Virus record (IMG/VR): IMGVR_UViG_3300010379_000064
Location: 1 to 22,805 of that record
DNA: 22,805 nt
Strand: one strand, 5' to 3'
From: a virus
A model generated the notes under the pieces. That model was given only the letters and a program-made list of their open reading frames with translations, was not told the DNA's origin and searched no databases. Both the position numbers and the translations under genes were made by a program. Below are positions 1 through 7,037 of this stretch, one piece after another (within the stretch, counting starts at the first letter, position 1; every line of letters begins with the position of its first letter).

Positions 1-64
1 CGCCGTGGCTCAGGTAGCGGCGCTCGCGCCATCCTCGGTGCCGCCTGCACCGGCCGCTGTCTAA
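1..64 (+). CDS. C-terminal end of a truncated upstream gene (possibly terminase large subunit)
   Basis: An open frame enters from the left edge and ends at a TAA at 62-64. It encodes an Ala/Pro-rich tail (…AVAQVAALAPSS…). The stop lies two bases before the 3' end of the convergent minus-strand gene at 67, the tight packing expected between real phage genes. In HK97-like phages the gene upstream of the portal is usually the terminase large subunit, so that is the natural guess. Only about 20 codons are visible and none carries a diagnostic motif, so the identity is inferred from position only. Confidence 0.45.
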   Translation, partial: AVAQVAALAPSSVPPAPAAV

Positions 65-66
65 GA

Positions 67-501
67 TCACGGGCGGACTGGCCACGTCGCACCCTCGAAC
101 CGGAACACGATCACGCCACCTTCGGTGCAGTAGTGCGGCAGGCCCCGGTCGTCAGTTCCGTGCAGGTAATACATGCGGAAGACGCAGCGGGGGCACGCGA
201 GTTCCAGCACGTCGCCGCGCCAGGTCGCTACCGCTACCGCGGGCTCGCCTGTTGCCACCTGGTCGCCCGTTGCCGCATCCACGACTGAGAGCGTAGACGG
301 TTGCGCCCAGAATCCCGTGAAGTTGCGCACGAGTTCGCCGTCGTGCCACTTCACGTGCCCGGCCAGCGCCTCGGCGCTCTCAGGCACGGCGCAGAAGCAG
401 GCAGGGCACTGGGCGAAGCCGCTGGTGATCGTGCCCCCGGCAACAGAGATGGCAGCCAGCCGCAGCCAGTCCCGCCGGATCGCGGACCGCCCGGTCGTCA
501 C
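67..501 (-). CDS. Cys/His-rich small protein with two zinc-finger-like motifs
   Basis: This 144-residue minus-strand protein has a C2H2-like knuckle (C32-x2-C35, H49-x3-H53, with an extra C37) and a second Cys/His cluster (C103-x2-C106, H114, H123, C125). Small phage proteins with the pattern CPxC…HxxWH are common in actinophages and presumably bind zinc; their function is unknown. The first 30 residues are basic then mildly hydrophobic (RRDWLRLAAISVAGG), which could be a weak membrane or signal segment. The GTG start at 501 lies 3 bases after the stop of the gene at 505-771, suggesting coupled translation from one minus-strand transcript. It ends 2 bases from the upstream plus-strand gene. 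The plus-strand reading frames over this region give low-complexity Arg/Pro translations and look like shadows. Existence is well supported; function is not assigned. Confidence 0.7.
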   Translation of the reverse strand: MTTGRSAIRRDWLRLAAISVAGGTITSGFAQCPACFCAVPESAEALAGHVKWHDGELVRNFTGFWAQPSTLSVVDAATGDQVATGEPAVAVATWRGDVLELACPRCVFRMYYLHGTDDRGLPHYCTEGGVIVFRFEGATWPVRP

Positions 502-504
502 CGC

Positions 505-771
505 TCACAGCCACCGCCGCGTCCACTTCACCGCGTGCCACCTCCGGTACGGCCGCACCAGGACCACGTTCCCCGCGGTCAGGTCTGTCATGACCCGGCG
601 GACCACGACCGTTTCCGTGCTCTCGCCGTGGTCGACGTCCAGCAGCTCCCCGGCGCTGGCGAACGGCCCTGCCAGCGTGATCGTCGCCGTCCGGCGCGCG
701 GCCAGGACCATCACCCCCGCCAGGGCGGCGGCAGCGATCAGGAGCGCGCCGATGGCGATATCCGGGATCAC
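505..771 (-). CDS. Small single-pass membrane protein
   Basis: An 88-residue product is predicted from a GTG at 771. The N-terminus is a hydrophobic helix of about 20 residues (IAIGALLIAAAALAGVMVLA) followed by Arg-Arg, typical of an inner-membrane anchor. A soluble basic domain follows with alternating beta-like segments and ends in …RRWHAVKWTRRWL. The frame stays open further upstream, but that part overlaps the portal gene antisense and reads as shadow. No clear Shine-Dalgarno precedes the GTG, so the start is uncertain. The gene lies 28 bases from the divergent portal start and is followed after 3 bases by the minus-strand zinc-finger gene. A membrane protein paired with a zinc-binding protein, antisense to the structural operon, fits a moron-type cassette such as superinfection exclusion or lysogenic conversion, but this is inference. 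Confidence 0.6.
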   Translation of the reverse strand: MIPDIAIGALLIAAAALAGVMVLAARRTATITLAGPFASAGELLDVDHGESTETVVVRRVMTDLTAGNVVLVRPYRRWHAVKWTRRWL

Positions 772-799
772 GCGGACAGCATAAGGCCGGGAGGTCCGG

Positions 800-2455
800 G
801 TGCCTCTCGCCGACTTGCTGACCGGCCGTCCCCGCGGGAAGCACCACGCCGCAGAGACGGCGCGGACGGTCACGGTGATCGAGGCCGGCCCGGTCAGGGC
901 CATGTCAGCGGACCAGGCCGCCGCCGCCCGCACCGTCACCCGTTCCGGATTCGCGTACGGCATCGGGCCCGGCGGCATGGACGAAGTCCAGTCCGGTATC
1001 GGCGCGGCCACAGCCTCGGATCGCAAGAGCCTGCTGACCGAGCTGTGGGAAGCGTACCTGTGCTGCCCGTGGGCGTGGGTCGCCGTCCAGACCATCGCCC
1101 GCACCGTCACCGCCGGCGGCCTGGTCACGGACTGGGACGCCGACAGCGGCGAGGGCGATCAGGAGGCCCCGGACAAGCCGGCGAATGTCCTGGCGCTGGA
1201 AGCGCTGCTCGATTATGTCAACCCGGCGCAGAACATCCGCCAGCTCTGCCGCAACTTCATCGCCGACCTGCTCGTCTTCGGCGACGCCTACCTCGAGGTC
1301 GTCTGGATCGGGTCGCTGCCGGTCGCCCTGTACAACCAGGACTCGCCGACGACCACCCCGATCGCCGACTCCCACGGCGCGGTCTCCCGCTACGTGCAGG
1401 TGTCCGACTACGGGCAGCGGGCCGACTTCGAGCCGCACGAGATCATCCACGTATCCCTGGACGCGGCCCGCCCGTCGGTGCTCGGCATCTCCCCGATGCA
1501 GGCCGCCGTCGAGTCCGTGAAGGTGTGGCTGTTCGCCAACGGCACCGGCAAGGAGGCCGCGAAGAAAGGCCTGCCGCCGAACTTCCACGCCGACTTCCCG
1601 GCGGGCGCGGCCGACAAGGACATGCGGACCTGGCGGGACCAGCACGCCACCAGGAACCTCGGCGCGAGGAACATCGGCGCGCCGATCATCACCAAGGGCG
1701 GCGTGAAGCTCGCCGAGCTGCAGACGGGGAAGATCGGCGACGTCATCGCGCTGAAGAACCAGGCGCGGGACGAGATCCTGTCCGACTTCGGCGTCCCCCC
1801 GGCCGAGGGCGGGGTGATCGAGGCGGGGAACCTCGGCGGCGGCACGGGCGATTCACAGCACCGGACATATCAGATCAATACGTGCGGCCCGATCGGCGAG
1901 CTCGTCATCGAGGCACTGAACTTCGCGCTCACCATCCAGGCGTTCAGGATCACGGACTGGAAGCTGAAGTTCGGCGAGGTCGACTACCGCGACTCGGTCA
2001 TCGTGGAGGGCATCCGCTCGCAGCGGCTCCGCGACGGCGCCTGGACGCTGAACAAGTACCGCGCCGAGATCGGCGAGCCGCCGGTGCCCGGCGGGGATGA
2101 CGCAGTGCTCGTGGACAGGCAGAACCTGGTCCTGTGGGCCGACATGGCAGCGATGTCGAAGGCGGTCGTGGCAGGCAAGGGCGCGCCCGGTGTGGCCGCC
2201 GGGGAGCAGCCACCGGGAGGGGAGCCGGTCGCAGGCGACCCGTCGGCACCGGACGCGCCGCCGGGTGACGGCGACCCGGACCAGCCGGCGGGCAAGTCCG
2301 GCATGCCTAAGAGCCCGCGAGAGTCACTGCCGCCAGCGCCCCGGGAAGCGCTGCGGGCCACTCAGCTTGCCCTGTACCAGGCACGGCTTCGTGAGGCGAT
2401 GGGACGCATGCCCATCGCCGGGTCAGCCTCATCGACGATCGGCGGGAACCGATGA
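800..2455 (+). CDS. Phage portal protein (HK97 family)
   Basis: The portal is the dodecameric ring at the capsid vertex through which DNA is packaged and to which the tail attaches. The 551-residue product has the HK97-type layout: an N-terminal arm, an early helical segment with LTELWEAYLCCPWAWVAVQTIAR, a central stretch with FGDAYLEVVW and HEIIHVS, then GISPMQAAVESVKV and the long helix region. The motif AGNLGGGTGDSQHRTYQINT and the tail segment YRAEIGEPPVPGGDD are characteristic of portals of this family. The C-terminal ~110 residues are Pro/Gly/Ala-rich linker plus a short helix (RATQLALYQARLREAMGRM). The GTG at 800 is chosen because GGGAGG lies 5 bases upstream; an internal ATG at 903 would cut the N-terminal arm. 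The stop overlaps the next start (ATGA). Confidence 0.92.
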   Translation: MPLADLLTGRPRGKHHAAETARTVTVIEAGPVRAMSADQAAAARTVTRSGFAYGIGPGGMDEVQSGIGAATASDRKSLLTELWEAYLCCPWAWVAVQTIARTVTAGGLVTDWDADSGEGDQEAPDKPANVLALEALLDYVNPAQNIRQLCRNFIADLLVFGDAYLEVVWIGSLPVALYNQDSPTTTPIADSHGAVSRYVQVSDYGQRADFEPHEIIHVSLDAARPSVLGISPMQAAVESVKVWLFANGTGKEAAKKGLPPNFHADFPAGAADKDMRTWRDQHATRNLGARNIGAPIITKGGVKLAELQTGKIGDVIALKNQARDEILSDFGVPPAEGGVIEAGNLGGGTGDSQHRTYQINTCGPIGELVIEALNFALTIQAFRITDWKLKFGEVDYRDSVIVEGIRSQRLRDGAWTLNKYRAEIGEPPVPGGDDAVLVDRQNLVLWADMAAMSKAVVAGKGAPGVAAGEQPPGGEPVAGDPSAPDAPPGDGDPDQPAGKSGMPKSPRESLPPAPREALRATQLALYQARLREAMGRMPIAGSASSTIGGNR

Positions 2456-2739
2456 CGACAGAAACTGGCGCCGGGACGACGGAAATTGGCGCGGCCGTGC
2501 TGGACGGGGCCGCCATCGAGGCGCTGCTGCGCGAGTGCGTGACCGTGGTGGAGCCTGGCCAGGTGCTCATCGTCCGGGTTCCGCTCAGCTTCAGCCAGAA
2601 GGATCTGCGCCTGGCGCAGGAGTGGCTGGACGCCCGCACCGAGCATCTCGGCTTCTCGGCCCTGGCGATCCCGTGCGAGGGTCTGGGCGTGATGGAGATC
2701 GCCAGCGGGCTCGGCCACGTCCTGGGACCGGGCGCATGA
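2452..2739 (+). CDS. Small protein of unknown function downstream of the portal
   Basis: This 95-residue protein starts at the ATGA overlap with the portal stop, and its own stop overlaps the next gene, so it is very likely translationally coupled to both. The sequence looks like a compact alpha/beta domain: a helix (AAIEALLRECVTV), a strand (GQVLIVRVPL), a second helix rich in charged residues (SQKDLRLAQEWLDART), and a strand (FSALAIPCEG). No enzymatic motif is recognised. Its position suggests a head-assembly accessory role, but that rests only on neighbourhood. Confidence 0.75.
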   Translation: MTTETGAGTTEIGAAVLDGAAIEALLRECVTVVEPGQVLIVRVPLSFSQKDLRLAQEWLDARTEHLGFSALAIPCEGLGVMEIASGLGHVLGPGA

Positions 2740-3011
2740 GCACCCGCCGCGGCCGGGCAGTCGCCTCTGCTGAGGTCTCCCACGTCATCGTGCGGGCCTG
2801 CACCGAATGCCAGCACCGCCGGGTCACCGGCGAGCCGTGCGCGGGCTGCGGCAATCCCCGCGAGCCGCACGTCGACCGCGTCGGCGTGACCAACGCCAGC
2901 TACCGGAACCCGCTGCGCCAGATGTGGTGGCGGATCGTCCGGCGGCACGTGGCCAACTGGCGGGTCCGGCGGGCCAACGCGGACGCCGCCACGCTGCGCC
3001 GGCCGTCCTGA
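2736..3011 (+). CDS. Small zinc-ribbon protein
   Basis: A 91-residue protein starts at an ATGA overlap with the preceding gene. It has a compact zinc ribbon, C22-x2-C25 … C35-x2-C38 (ACTEC…PCAGCGNP). The C-terminal half is very basic and Trp/Arg-rich (MWWRIVRRHVANWRVRRANA), suggesting nucleic-acid or membrane-surface contact. Zinc ribbons of this kind are common in phage mini-proteins without a known function. The start is set by the overlap; longer upstream extensions in the same frame run through the portal gene and are shadow. Confidence 0.7.
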   Translation: MSTRRGRAVASAEVSHVIVRACTECQHRRVTGEPCAGCGNPREPHVDRVGVTNASYRNPLRQMWWRIVRRHVANWRVRRANADAATLRRPS

Positions 3012-3013
3012 CA

Positions 3014-3056
3014 ACCCCTCGCCGGGCGCTGGCCCGCTGCCGCCCTGGAAAGGGGT
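3014..3056 (+). promoter_or_regulatory. Possible hairpin covering the ribosome binding site of the next gene
   Basis: ACCCCT at 3014-3019 is the exact complement of AGGGGT at 3051-3056, part of the Shine-Dalgarno region of the gene at 3062. An inner stem CGGGC/GCCCG with loop GCTG lies between them. Together they could fold and hide the ribosome site. The outer arms are only six bases, so chance pairing is possible in such GC-rich DNA. Confidence 0.25.
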
Positions 3057-3061
3057 GACCT

Positions 3062-3724
3062 GTGGCCACAAATACGGTGGTGCTGACCGCCAAGGGCCGC
3101 GAGATCTACCAGAACAGGATCGGCGCGAACGGCGGGTCGTTCTCCGAGCCGAAGCAGCTCGGATGGGGCACCGGCGGCATCGCCGGCGGCCCCTTCACCG
3201 ACGCGGTGACCGACGTCGGCATGTTCCAGGAAGCGGCCGAGGCCAGGGTCGCCGGCACGCCGTCGGTGCAGACCACCACGACGACCAACGACACCTACCA
3301 GGTAGTCGGCACGATCACCTCCGCGTCAGCGCAGACGATCAGCGAGGTCGGGCTGTACCCGTCCGCGACGAAGCCGGCCACGAACACTGTGGCGGCAGGC
3401 GGCGTCGTCGGCTCGAGTTCGGCGACGACGCTGAACACCGGCAGCACCTTCAGCCCCGGCACCAACAGCTACGTGCAGGTCCGCACGGAGGTGATGGAGG
3501 TCACGGCCGGGTCCGGCACGACGGCGCTGACCGTGGTCCGCGGCGCGAACGGGTCCACGGCGATCGCCTCGATCGCGGCGGCTGACATCGTGACTGCCGG
3601 GAACGCCCCCGGCTCCGAGGTGGTCACCAACGGCGACATGTTCCTTCACGCATCAAGCGTGCCGGGCCTGGCGCTGAACAACGGGGACTCGCTGCAGTCC
3701 ACGATCCAGCTCAAGATCACCTGA
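3062..3724 (+). CDS. Tail-fibre or decoration-like structural protein
   Basis: The 220-residue protein starts at a GTG preceded by GGAAAGGGG. It is almost entirely Ser/Thr/Gly/Ala-rich beta structure with no Cys. The N-terminal half contains QTISEVGLYPS, which resembles the (I)xEVGL motif of phage tail-collar and fibre N-terminal domains. Near residues 140-165 there is a hairpin-like unit (RTEVMEVTAGSGTTALTVVRG) of a type common in phage virion proteins. The C-terminus (GDMFLHASSVPGLALNNGDSLQSTIQLKIT) resembles the last strand pair of a virion beta-sandwich. Sitting between portal and MuF genes, it may decorate the head or form a neck or tail appendage. The structural class is likely; the exact location in the virion is unknown. 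Confidence 0.7.
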   Translation: MATNTVVLTAKGREIYQNRIGANGGSFSEPKQLGWGTGGIAGGPFTDAVTDVGMFQEAAEARVAGTPSVQTTTTTNDTYQVVGTITSASAQTISEVGLYPSATKPATNTVAAGGVVGSSSATTLNTGSTFSPGTNSYVQVRTEVMEVTAGSGTTALTVVRGANGSTAIASIAAADIVTAGNAPGSEVVTNGDMFLHASSVPGLALNNGDSLQSTIQLKIT

Positions 3725-3754
3725 ACCAGCGGGCTTTACCTGGGCGGGTGAGCC

Positions 3755-4444
3755 ATGCCGCCCGGCACGCCGTACCTGATCGGCACCAACACCCCGGCTT
3801 CCGCGATCAGCGAGAAGATCGCCGTCGCGACCGCGAACAGCCCCGGCGACCTGATCCTCGTGGCACTCGGCAGCACCAGCGCATCCGGGGCGACGATCAC
3901 CGGCCTGGCCGACGACGCGGGCAACACCTACGCCCAGGTGGCGGGCGCGCAGGTCACCAGCCACCAGTTCGCCGACTGCTGGGTGGCGCACAACTCCAGG
4001 GTGCTGACGACCAGCCAGTTCATCACCGTCACCTGGTCCGGCACCAGCGGGACGAAGAACTGCGTCGCGGTCGGCGTCCCCGGCGCGAGGCGGCAGGCCG
4101 CGGTCGACGCGGCGGTCACGAACAGCGCCAACCAGGGCTCCGGCACCAGCCCGTCAGTTACGTCGGGCACGCCGCAGCAGGCCGGCGAGATGCTCATCGC
4201 GATCTACAACAACGCGAGCGGCGGCGGCGCGCCGACCCTGGGCAACGGCTTCAGCCAGATCGGCCAGCTGCACACCAGCGCCAACACCTACACCACCGTC
4301 GGCTACCTGACCGGCGGCACATCCGCCCAGACAGTGTCGGCGACGATCCTGACCGCGACGGCGACGATCGTCGTGCTCGGCCTGCTGCCGCCCGCCCAGG
4401 CGCTGGCCCTGATGCAGGCCGTGAACCGGGCAGCCATCTACTAA
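3755..4444 (+). CDS. Beta-rich virion protein of unknown type
   Basis: A 229-residue, Ala/Gly/Thr-rich protein with a beta-sandwich look: SPGDLILVALGS, LADDAGNTYAQVA, FITVTWSGTSG and GEMLIAIYNN. The fragment D-D-A-G-N-T-Y is typical of Ig-like or lectin-like secreted and virion modules. The final 20 residues form a helix (AQALALMQAVNRAAIY). The ATG at 3755 follows a G-rich region (GGGCGGGTGAG). It lies in the same transcriptional run as the fibre-like genes on either side and is probably a surface or accessory structural protein. No specific family is recognised. Confidence 0.65.
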   Translation: MPPGTPYLIGTNTPASAISEKIAVATANSPGDLILVALGSTSASGATITGLADDAGNTYAQVAGAQVTSHQFADCWVAHNSRVLTTSQFITVTWSGTSGTKNCVAVGVPGARRQAAVDAAVTNSANQGSGTSPSVTSGTPQQAGEMLIAIYNNASGGGAPTLGNGFSQIGQLHTSANTYTTVGYLTGGTSAQTVSATILTATATIVVLGLLPPAQALALMQAVNRAAIY

Positions 4445-4460
4445 CCCGGGGGTGGTCAGC

Positions 4461-4985
4461 GTGCCAGCGAAGACCTACCTCGTGCACAACAGCGCGATGG
4501 TCACCACCGCCGCCCCGGTGAAGCAGCCGACCGGCACCGCGATCCGCACCATGATGCAGCTGGCCCCGGGCGTGACGATCCGCATCGTCGAGTGGGGCTT
4601 CTCGCTCGACTCCTACGCGACACCCGGCGAGGTCGAGCTGGTTGACACGGGCACCGTGTTCTGCACCGGCATGTCGGCGGCTTACGCGGTGGCGGACGTC
4701 CAGCCGCACAACGACCCGAACGCGCCGGCCAACACGTCAGGCTCGACGGGTGTGCCGCTGAATCTCGGCACCGGCCTGTCGGCGTTCGCCACCGGTGCCG
4801 GCACCGAGGGCACGGTCACTGCGGCGAAAATGAAGGATCTGTGCCTGAACCCGGTCGGCCCGTACTGCAAGCAGTGGCCGCTCGGCCGTGAGCCTGAAGT
4901 GGTGTCCGGCGACGCGCTGCGGGTGCGGATGACCTTCGCCACCTCGGTGAACGCTTACATCTACGCGATCTTCGAAACGTACTGA
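4461..4985 (+). CDS. Beta-rich virion protein of unknown type
   Basis: The protein begins MPAKTYLVHNSAMV if the GTG at 4461 is used; a GTG at 4452 would add three residues but leaves no room for a ribosome site, whereas GGGGG at 4448-4452 is well spaced for 4461. The 174-residue product has strands (GVTIRIVEWGFSL, GEVELVDTG) and a segment with several Cys (FCTGMS, LCLNPVGPYCKQW). It ends with VRMTFATSVNAYIYAIFETY, a pattern seen in jelly-roll or sandwich virion proteins. Similar short beta proteins recur at 10550 and 11046. Likely a surface-exposed structural protein; the family is not recognised. Confidence 0.65.
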   Translation: MPAKTYLVHNSAMVTTAAPVKQPTGTAIRTMMQLAPGVTIRIVEWGFSLDSYATPGEVELVDTGTVFCTGMSAAYAVADVQPHNDPNAPANTSGSTGVPLNLGTGLSAFATGAGTEGTVTAAKMKDLCLNPVGPYCKQWPLGREPEVVSGDALRVRMTFATSVNAYIYAIFETY

Positions 4986-4998
4986 GAGCGGGTAGCCG

Positions 4999-6105
4999 AT
5001 GTCCCGGCTAGGCCGCAGCAGGCCAGCCGCGGCCTACCTGATCCTGCAGCAGCCGAAACCTTCCTCTGGCGGCGGCACGACGTACTTCCTGACGCTCACG
5101 ATGACGGCGGCCACGACCGGATCACTGGTCAGGCAGGCTGGCCGGTCGTGGGCTGGCACGGGAGCGACCGGCGGGGCACTCACGCGGGCAGCCTCGGAAG
5201 CCTTCGCCGGCGCGGCCAGCTCCGCAGGTTCGCTTGCCCGGCTGGCCGGCCGGACGCTGGGCGGCTCAGCTGCGACCACGGGGTCGGCAGCCCGCGCCGC
5301 CGGCCGGACGTTCGCCGGATCGGGGTCAGGCAGCGGCACCCTTGGCCGCGGCTGCGGGAGAAACCTGGCCGGCGCCTCGGCCACGTCAGGGGCCGTGACG
5401 CGGCAGGCAGCCCGGACGCTCGCGGCGACCGCGGCCACGTCGGGATCACTGACCAGGCAGGGTGCCAGGATCTTCGCAGGGACCGCCGCCACATCCGGGT
5501 CGCTGACCCGTCAGGCACGCATGACGTTCGCCGGCACCGCGGCGACGTCAGCCAGCCTGATCCGCGATGTTGCCCGGGCCTGGGCGGCGACGGCGGCCAC
5601 GGCGGCCAGCATGGTGCTCGGCCGGCTGCTGCACCTCACCCTGGCTGCTGTGGCGGCCACCGCTGGCGTGCTCAGCCGCGCGGCAGCCCGGACGTACGCC
5701 GCCTCATTGCCATCGGCCGGGATGTGGCTCCGCGCGGCGTCAGTGACGTACGCCGGGCCGGTCGTGTCCGCGGGCAGCGTCAGCCGTGCCGTGGCCATGC
5801 GGTTCGCTGGCACGACGGCCGCGGCCGGCCGGTGGCTGCGGGGTGCTGCCCGCAGGTTCGCGGGGGCATGCGGGTCCGCCGGCGCCCTTCTGCTGCAGCT
5901 GCTGCCGGGTGCCCCGCCGATCGGGACGGCCGGCGCGTTCGACTGGGCCGTGTTCGGCGCCGGCGCGGCGGACTGGCCGGCGGCAACCACGGGAGCTGCG
6001 GACTGGCCGGTCATGACGGCCGCTGCGGTCGACTGGATGGCGGAGACGGTCACCGCCGCTGACTGGCCGGCGGCGACAGCGGGTGCCTACGACAGCGACC
6101 CGTGA
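4999..6105 (+). CDS. Repeat-built fibre-like protein (18-residue and 10-residue repeats)
   Basis: The 368-residue protein consists mostly of repeats. Residues ~34-302 are about fifteen 18-residue units with consensus AGTAATSGSLTRQAARTF: a small-residue turn, a Ser-Leu pair, an Arg and a closing aromatic or Leu. The regular period and alternation of small, polar and hydrophobic residues fit a beta-solenoid or trimeric fibre shaft. Residues ~315-365 carry five 10-residue units starting D-W (mostly D-W-P). The ATG at 4999 is preceded by GAGCGGG. Sequence-diverged repeats of this 18-residue kind occur in virion-associated actinobacterial proteins, but I do not know a demonstrated function. A host-binding spike or head fibre is the leading guess. 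Composition is extremely Ala/Gly/Thr/Arg-rich with only two Cys. Confidence 0.75.
   Translation: MSRLGRSRPAAAYLILQQPKPSSGGGTTYFLTLTMTAATTGSLVRQAGRSWAGTGATGGALTRAASEAFAGAASSAGSLARLAGRTLGGSAATTGSAARAAGRTFAGSGSGSGTLGRGCGRNLAGASATSGAVTRQAARTLAATAATSGSLTRQGARIFAGTAATSGSLTRQARMTFAGTAATSASLIRDVARAWAATAATAASMVLGRLLHLTLAAVAATAGVLSRAAARTYAASLPSAGMWLRAASVTYAGPVVSAGSVSRAVAMRFAGTTAAAGRWLRGAARRFAGACGSAGALLLQLLPGAPPIGTAGAFDWAVFGAGAADWPAATTGAADWPVMTAAAVDWMAETVTAADWPAATAGAYDSDP
5098..5904 (+). repeat. About fifteen tandem 54-bp coding units (18 residues each)
   Basis: Aligning the translated frame at 18 residues gives consecutive units such as AGTGATGGALTRAASEAF, AATAATSGSLTRQGARIF, AGTAATSGSLTRQARMTF and AGTTAAAGRWLRGAARRF. 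The register is kept from unit 1 to unit 15 with one 20-residue unit (unit 10). DNA identity between units is moderate, so the array is old and held by protein selection. Units 7 and 8 are the closest pair. Confidence 0.85.
5941..6090 (+). repeat. Five tandem 30-bp coding units beginning Asp-Trp
   Basis: GACTGG occurs at 5941, 5971, 6001, 6031 and 6061, exactly 30 bases apart, giving units DWAVFGAGAA, DWPAATTGAA, DWPVMTAAAV, DWMAETVTAA and DWPAATAGAY. This forms the C-terminal tip of the repeat protein. Confidence 0.9.
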
Positions 6106-6118
6106 GCCGGGGGTGGCG

Positions 6119-6448
6119 GTGAACTCCTACCTCGCCGGTTCCCTGGTCAGGGTCGCCACCTACTCCGGGCCGATCCTGTCGCCAGCGGGCGGCTTCCGCG
6201 ACGTTAACGGCAACCTCGCTGACCCGACCACGGTCACGCTGCAGTACCGGCCGGGAACAGGGCAGGCGGTCGTCACTGTCACCTACCCGTCGGCGCCGAT
6301 CGTGAAGGACGGCGTCGGGCTGTATCACGCGGACCTGGACACCACACCGGCGACGGCGACCGGTGTGTGGACATACGAGTGGATCGGCACCGGTGCTGTC
6401 CAGGCACCGGCGCGGAATGCGTTCGCGGTGGACCTGCCGCAACTGTGA
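6119..6448 (+). CDS. Small beta-sandwich virion-type protein
   Basis: A 109-residue product starts at GTG 6119 (MNSYLAGSLVRVATYSG), with CCGGGGG about 6 bases upstream. Earlier in-frame starts at 6083 and 6113 lack such spacing, and 6083 overlaps the preceding gene. The pattern G-x-L-V-R-V…F.D.NG..ADPTTVTLQYRPG … VKDGVGLYHADLDT … GVWTYEWIGTGAVQAPARNAFAV is a recurrent actinophage small structural domain with an immunoglobulin-like strand pattern. Its role is unknown; position next to the fibre-like genes suggests an appendage component. Confidence 0.75.
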   Translation: MNSYLAGSLVRVATYSGPILSPAGGFRDVNGNLADPTTVTLQYRPGTGQAVVTVTYPSAPIVKDGVGLYHADLDTTPATATGVWTYEWIGTGAVQAPARNAFAVDLPQL

Positions 6449-6475
6449 GACCTATCAGCGAGGAGAAGTACGCAA

Positions 6476-6715
6476 ATGGGCCACTGGTCGATGCACATCG
6501 AGGGCGCGGGCATCCACGACAACGAGCGGGATGACGACGCCGACGCGATGCTGAAGGAGTTCGCCGGCAAGCTGGCGGAGCACCACAAGGTGGACTCGGT
6601 CACCTTCACGGTGGGCAGCACGCGGGAGCTTCTGAACGAGGACGACACCACGCCGCTGGCGTCGGCGTCGGAGGAAGTGCCGCTGAAGCACGTCTACCGG
6701 CACCGGGCGCACTGA
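6476..6715 (+). CDS. Small acidic protein of unknown function
   Basis: This 79-residue, His/Asp/Glu-rich protein has a good ribosome site (AGGAGAAG, 7 bases before the ATG). It begins MGHWSMHIEGAGIHDN and has an amphipathic helix (ADAMLKEFAGKLAEHHKVDSV) followed by a strand (VTFTVGSTRELL). The alpha/beta look recalls small host-factor-like phage proteins. The His-rich ends could bind metal. It leads a run of ten tiny genes. No family is recognised. Confidence 0.7.
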   Translation: MGHWSMHIEGAGIHDNERDDDADAMLKEFAGKLAEHHKVDSVTFTVGSTRELLNEDDTTPLASASEEVPLKHVYRHRAH

Positions 6716-6720
6716 CCTGC

Positions 6721-6804
6721 ATGAGTACCACGAGCGACCCGCAGGGCGAGTTCACGTGGATGGGCCCGGACGGTCACGACACTGCGGAGCTGGTCGGCTG
6801 CTGA
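6721..6804 (+). CDS. 27-residue mini-protein
   Basis: ATG at 6721 opens 27 codons (MSTTSDPQGEFTWMGPDGHD…LVGC) ending in a TGA that overlaps the next ATG (TGATG), the same coupling as its neighbours. It lies 5 bases after the preceding stop but has no clear Shine-Dalgarno. It may be a real micro-gene or a re-initiation bridge. Confidence 0.45.
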   Translation: MSTTSDPQGEFTWMGPDGHDTAELVGC

Positions 6805-7037
6805 TGGCCCGCGATCCCCAGCTGGACCACAGCGACGACGGCCGCTCGGTCGCCATCCGGGCAATGCCTGGCGATCCGATCACGGGCCTGTGGTGCGAGA
6901 CCTGCTTCCTCCCCTCGGTGATCTCCGTGCCCGTCTACCTTCTCGGCGGCTCGGGCGTCACCTTGCACGGCTACGCTGAGCAGTGCCAGGCTTGCGAGGG
7001 CAAGCCGAGGCTGGTCAGGTACACCGGGGAGGGCTGA
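6804..7037 (+). CDS. Small zinc-ribbon protein
   Basis: The 77-residue product has two Cys pairs, C31-x2-C34 (WCETCFLP) and C61-x2-C64 (QCQACEGKPR), separated by a beta segment (ISVPVYLLGGSGVTLHGYAE). This is a classic rubredoxin-like zinc ribbon arrangement. The start at 6804 is chosen from the TGATG overlap with the preceding mini-gene; an upstream ATG at 6756 would run through that gene. Its stop overlaps the next start in the same way. Its function is unknown. Confidence 0.7.
   Translation: MARDPQLDHSDDGRSVAIRAMPGDPITGLWCETCFLPSVISVPVYLLGGSGVTLHGYAEQCQACEGKPRLVRYTGEG

Noticed and set aside
301-2100. 599-codon plus-strand frame overlapping the portal
   Set aside because: The translation is dominated by Arg, Pro and Gly, and the portal frame is unmistakable.
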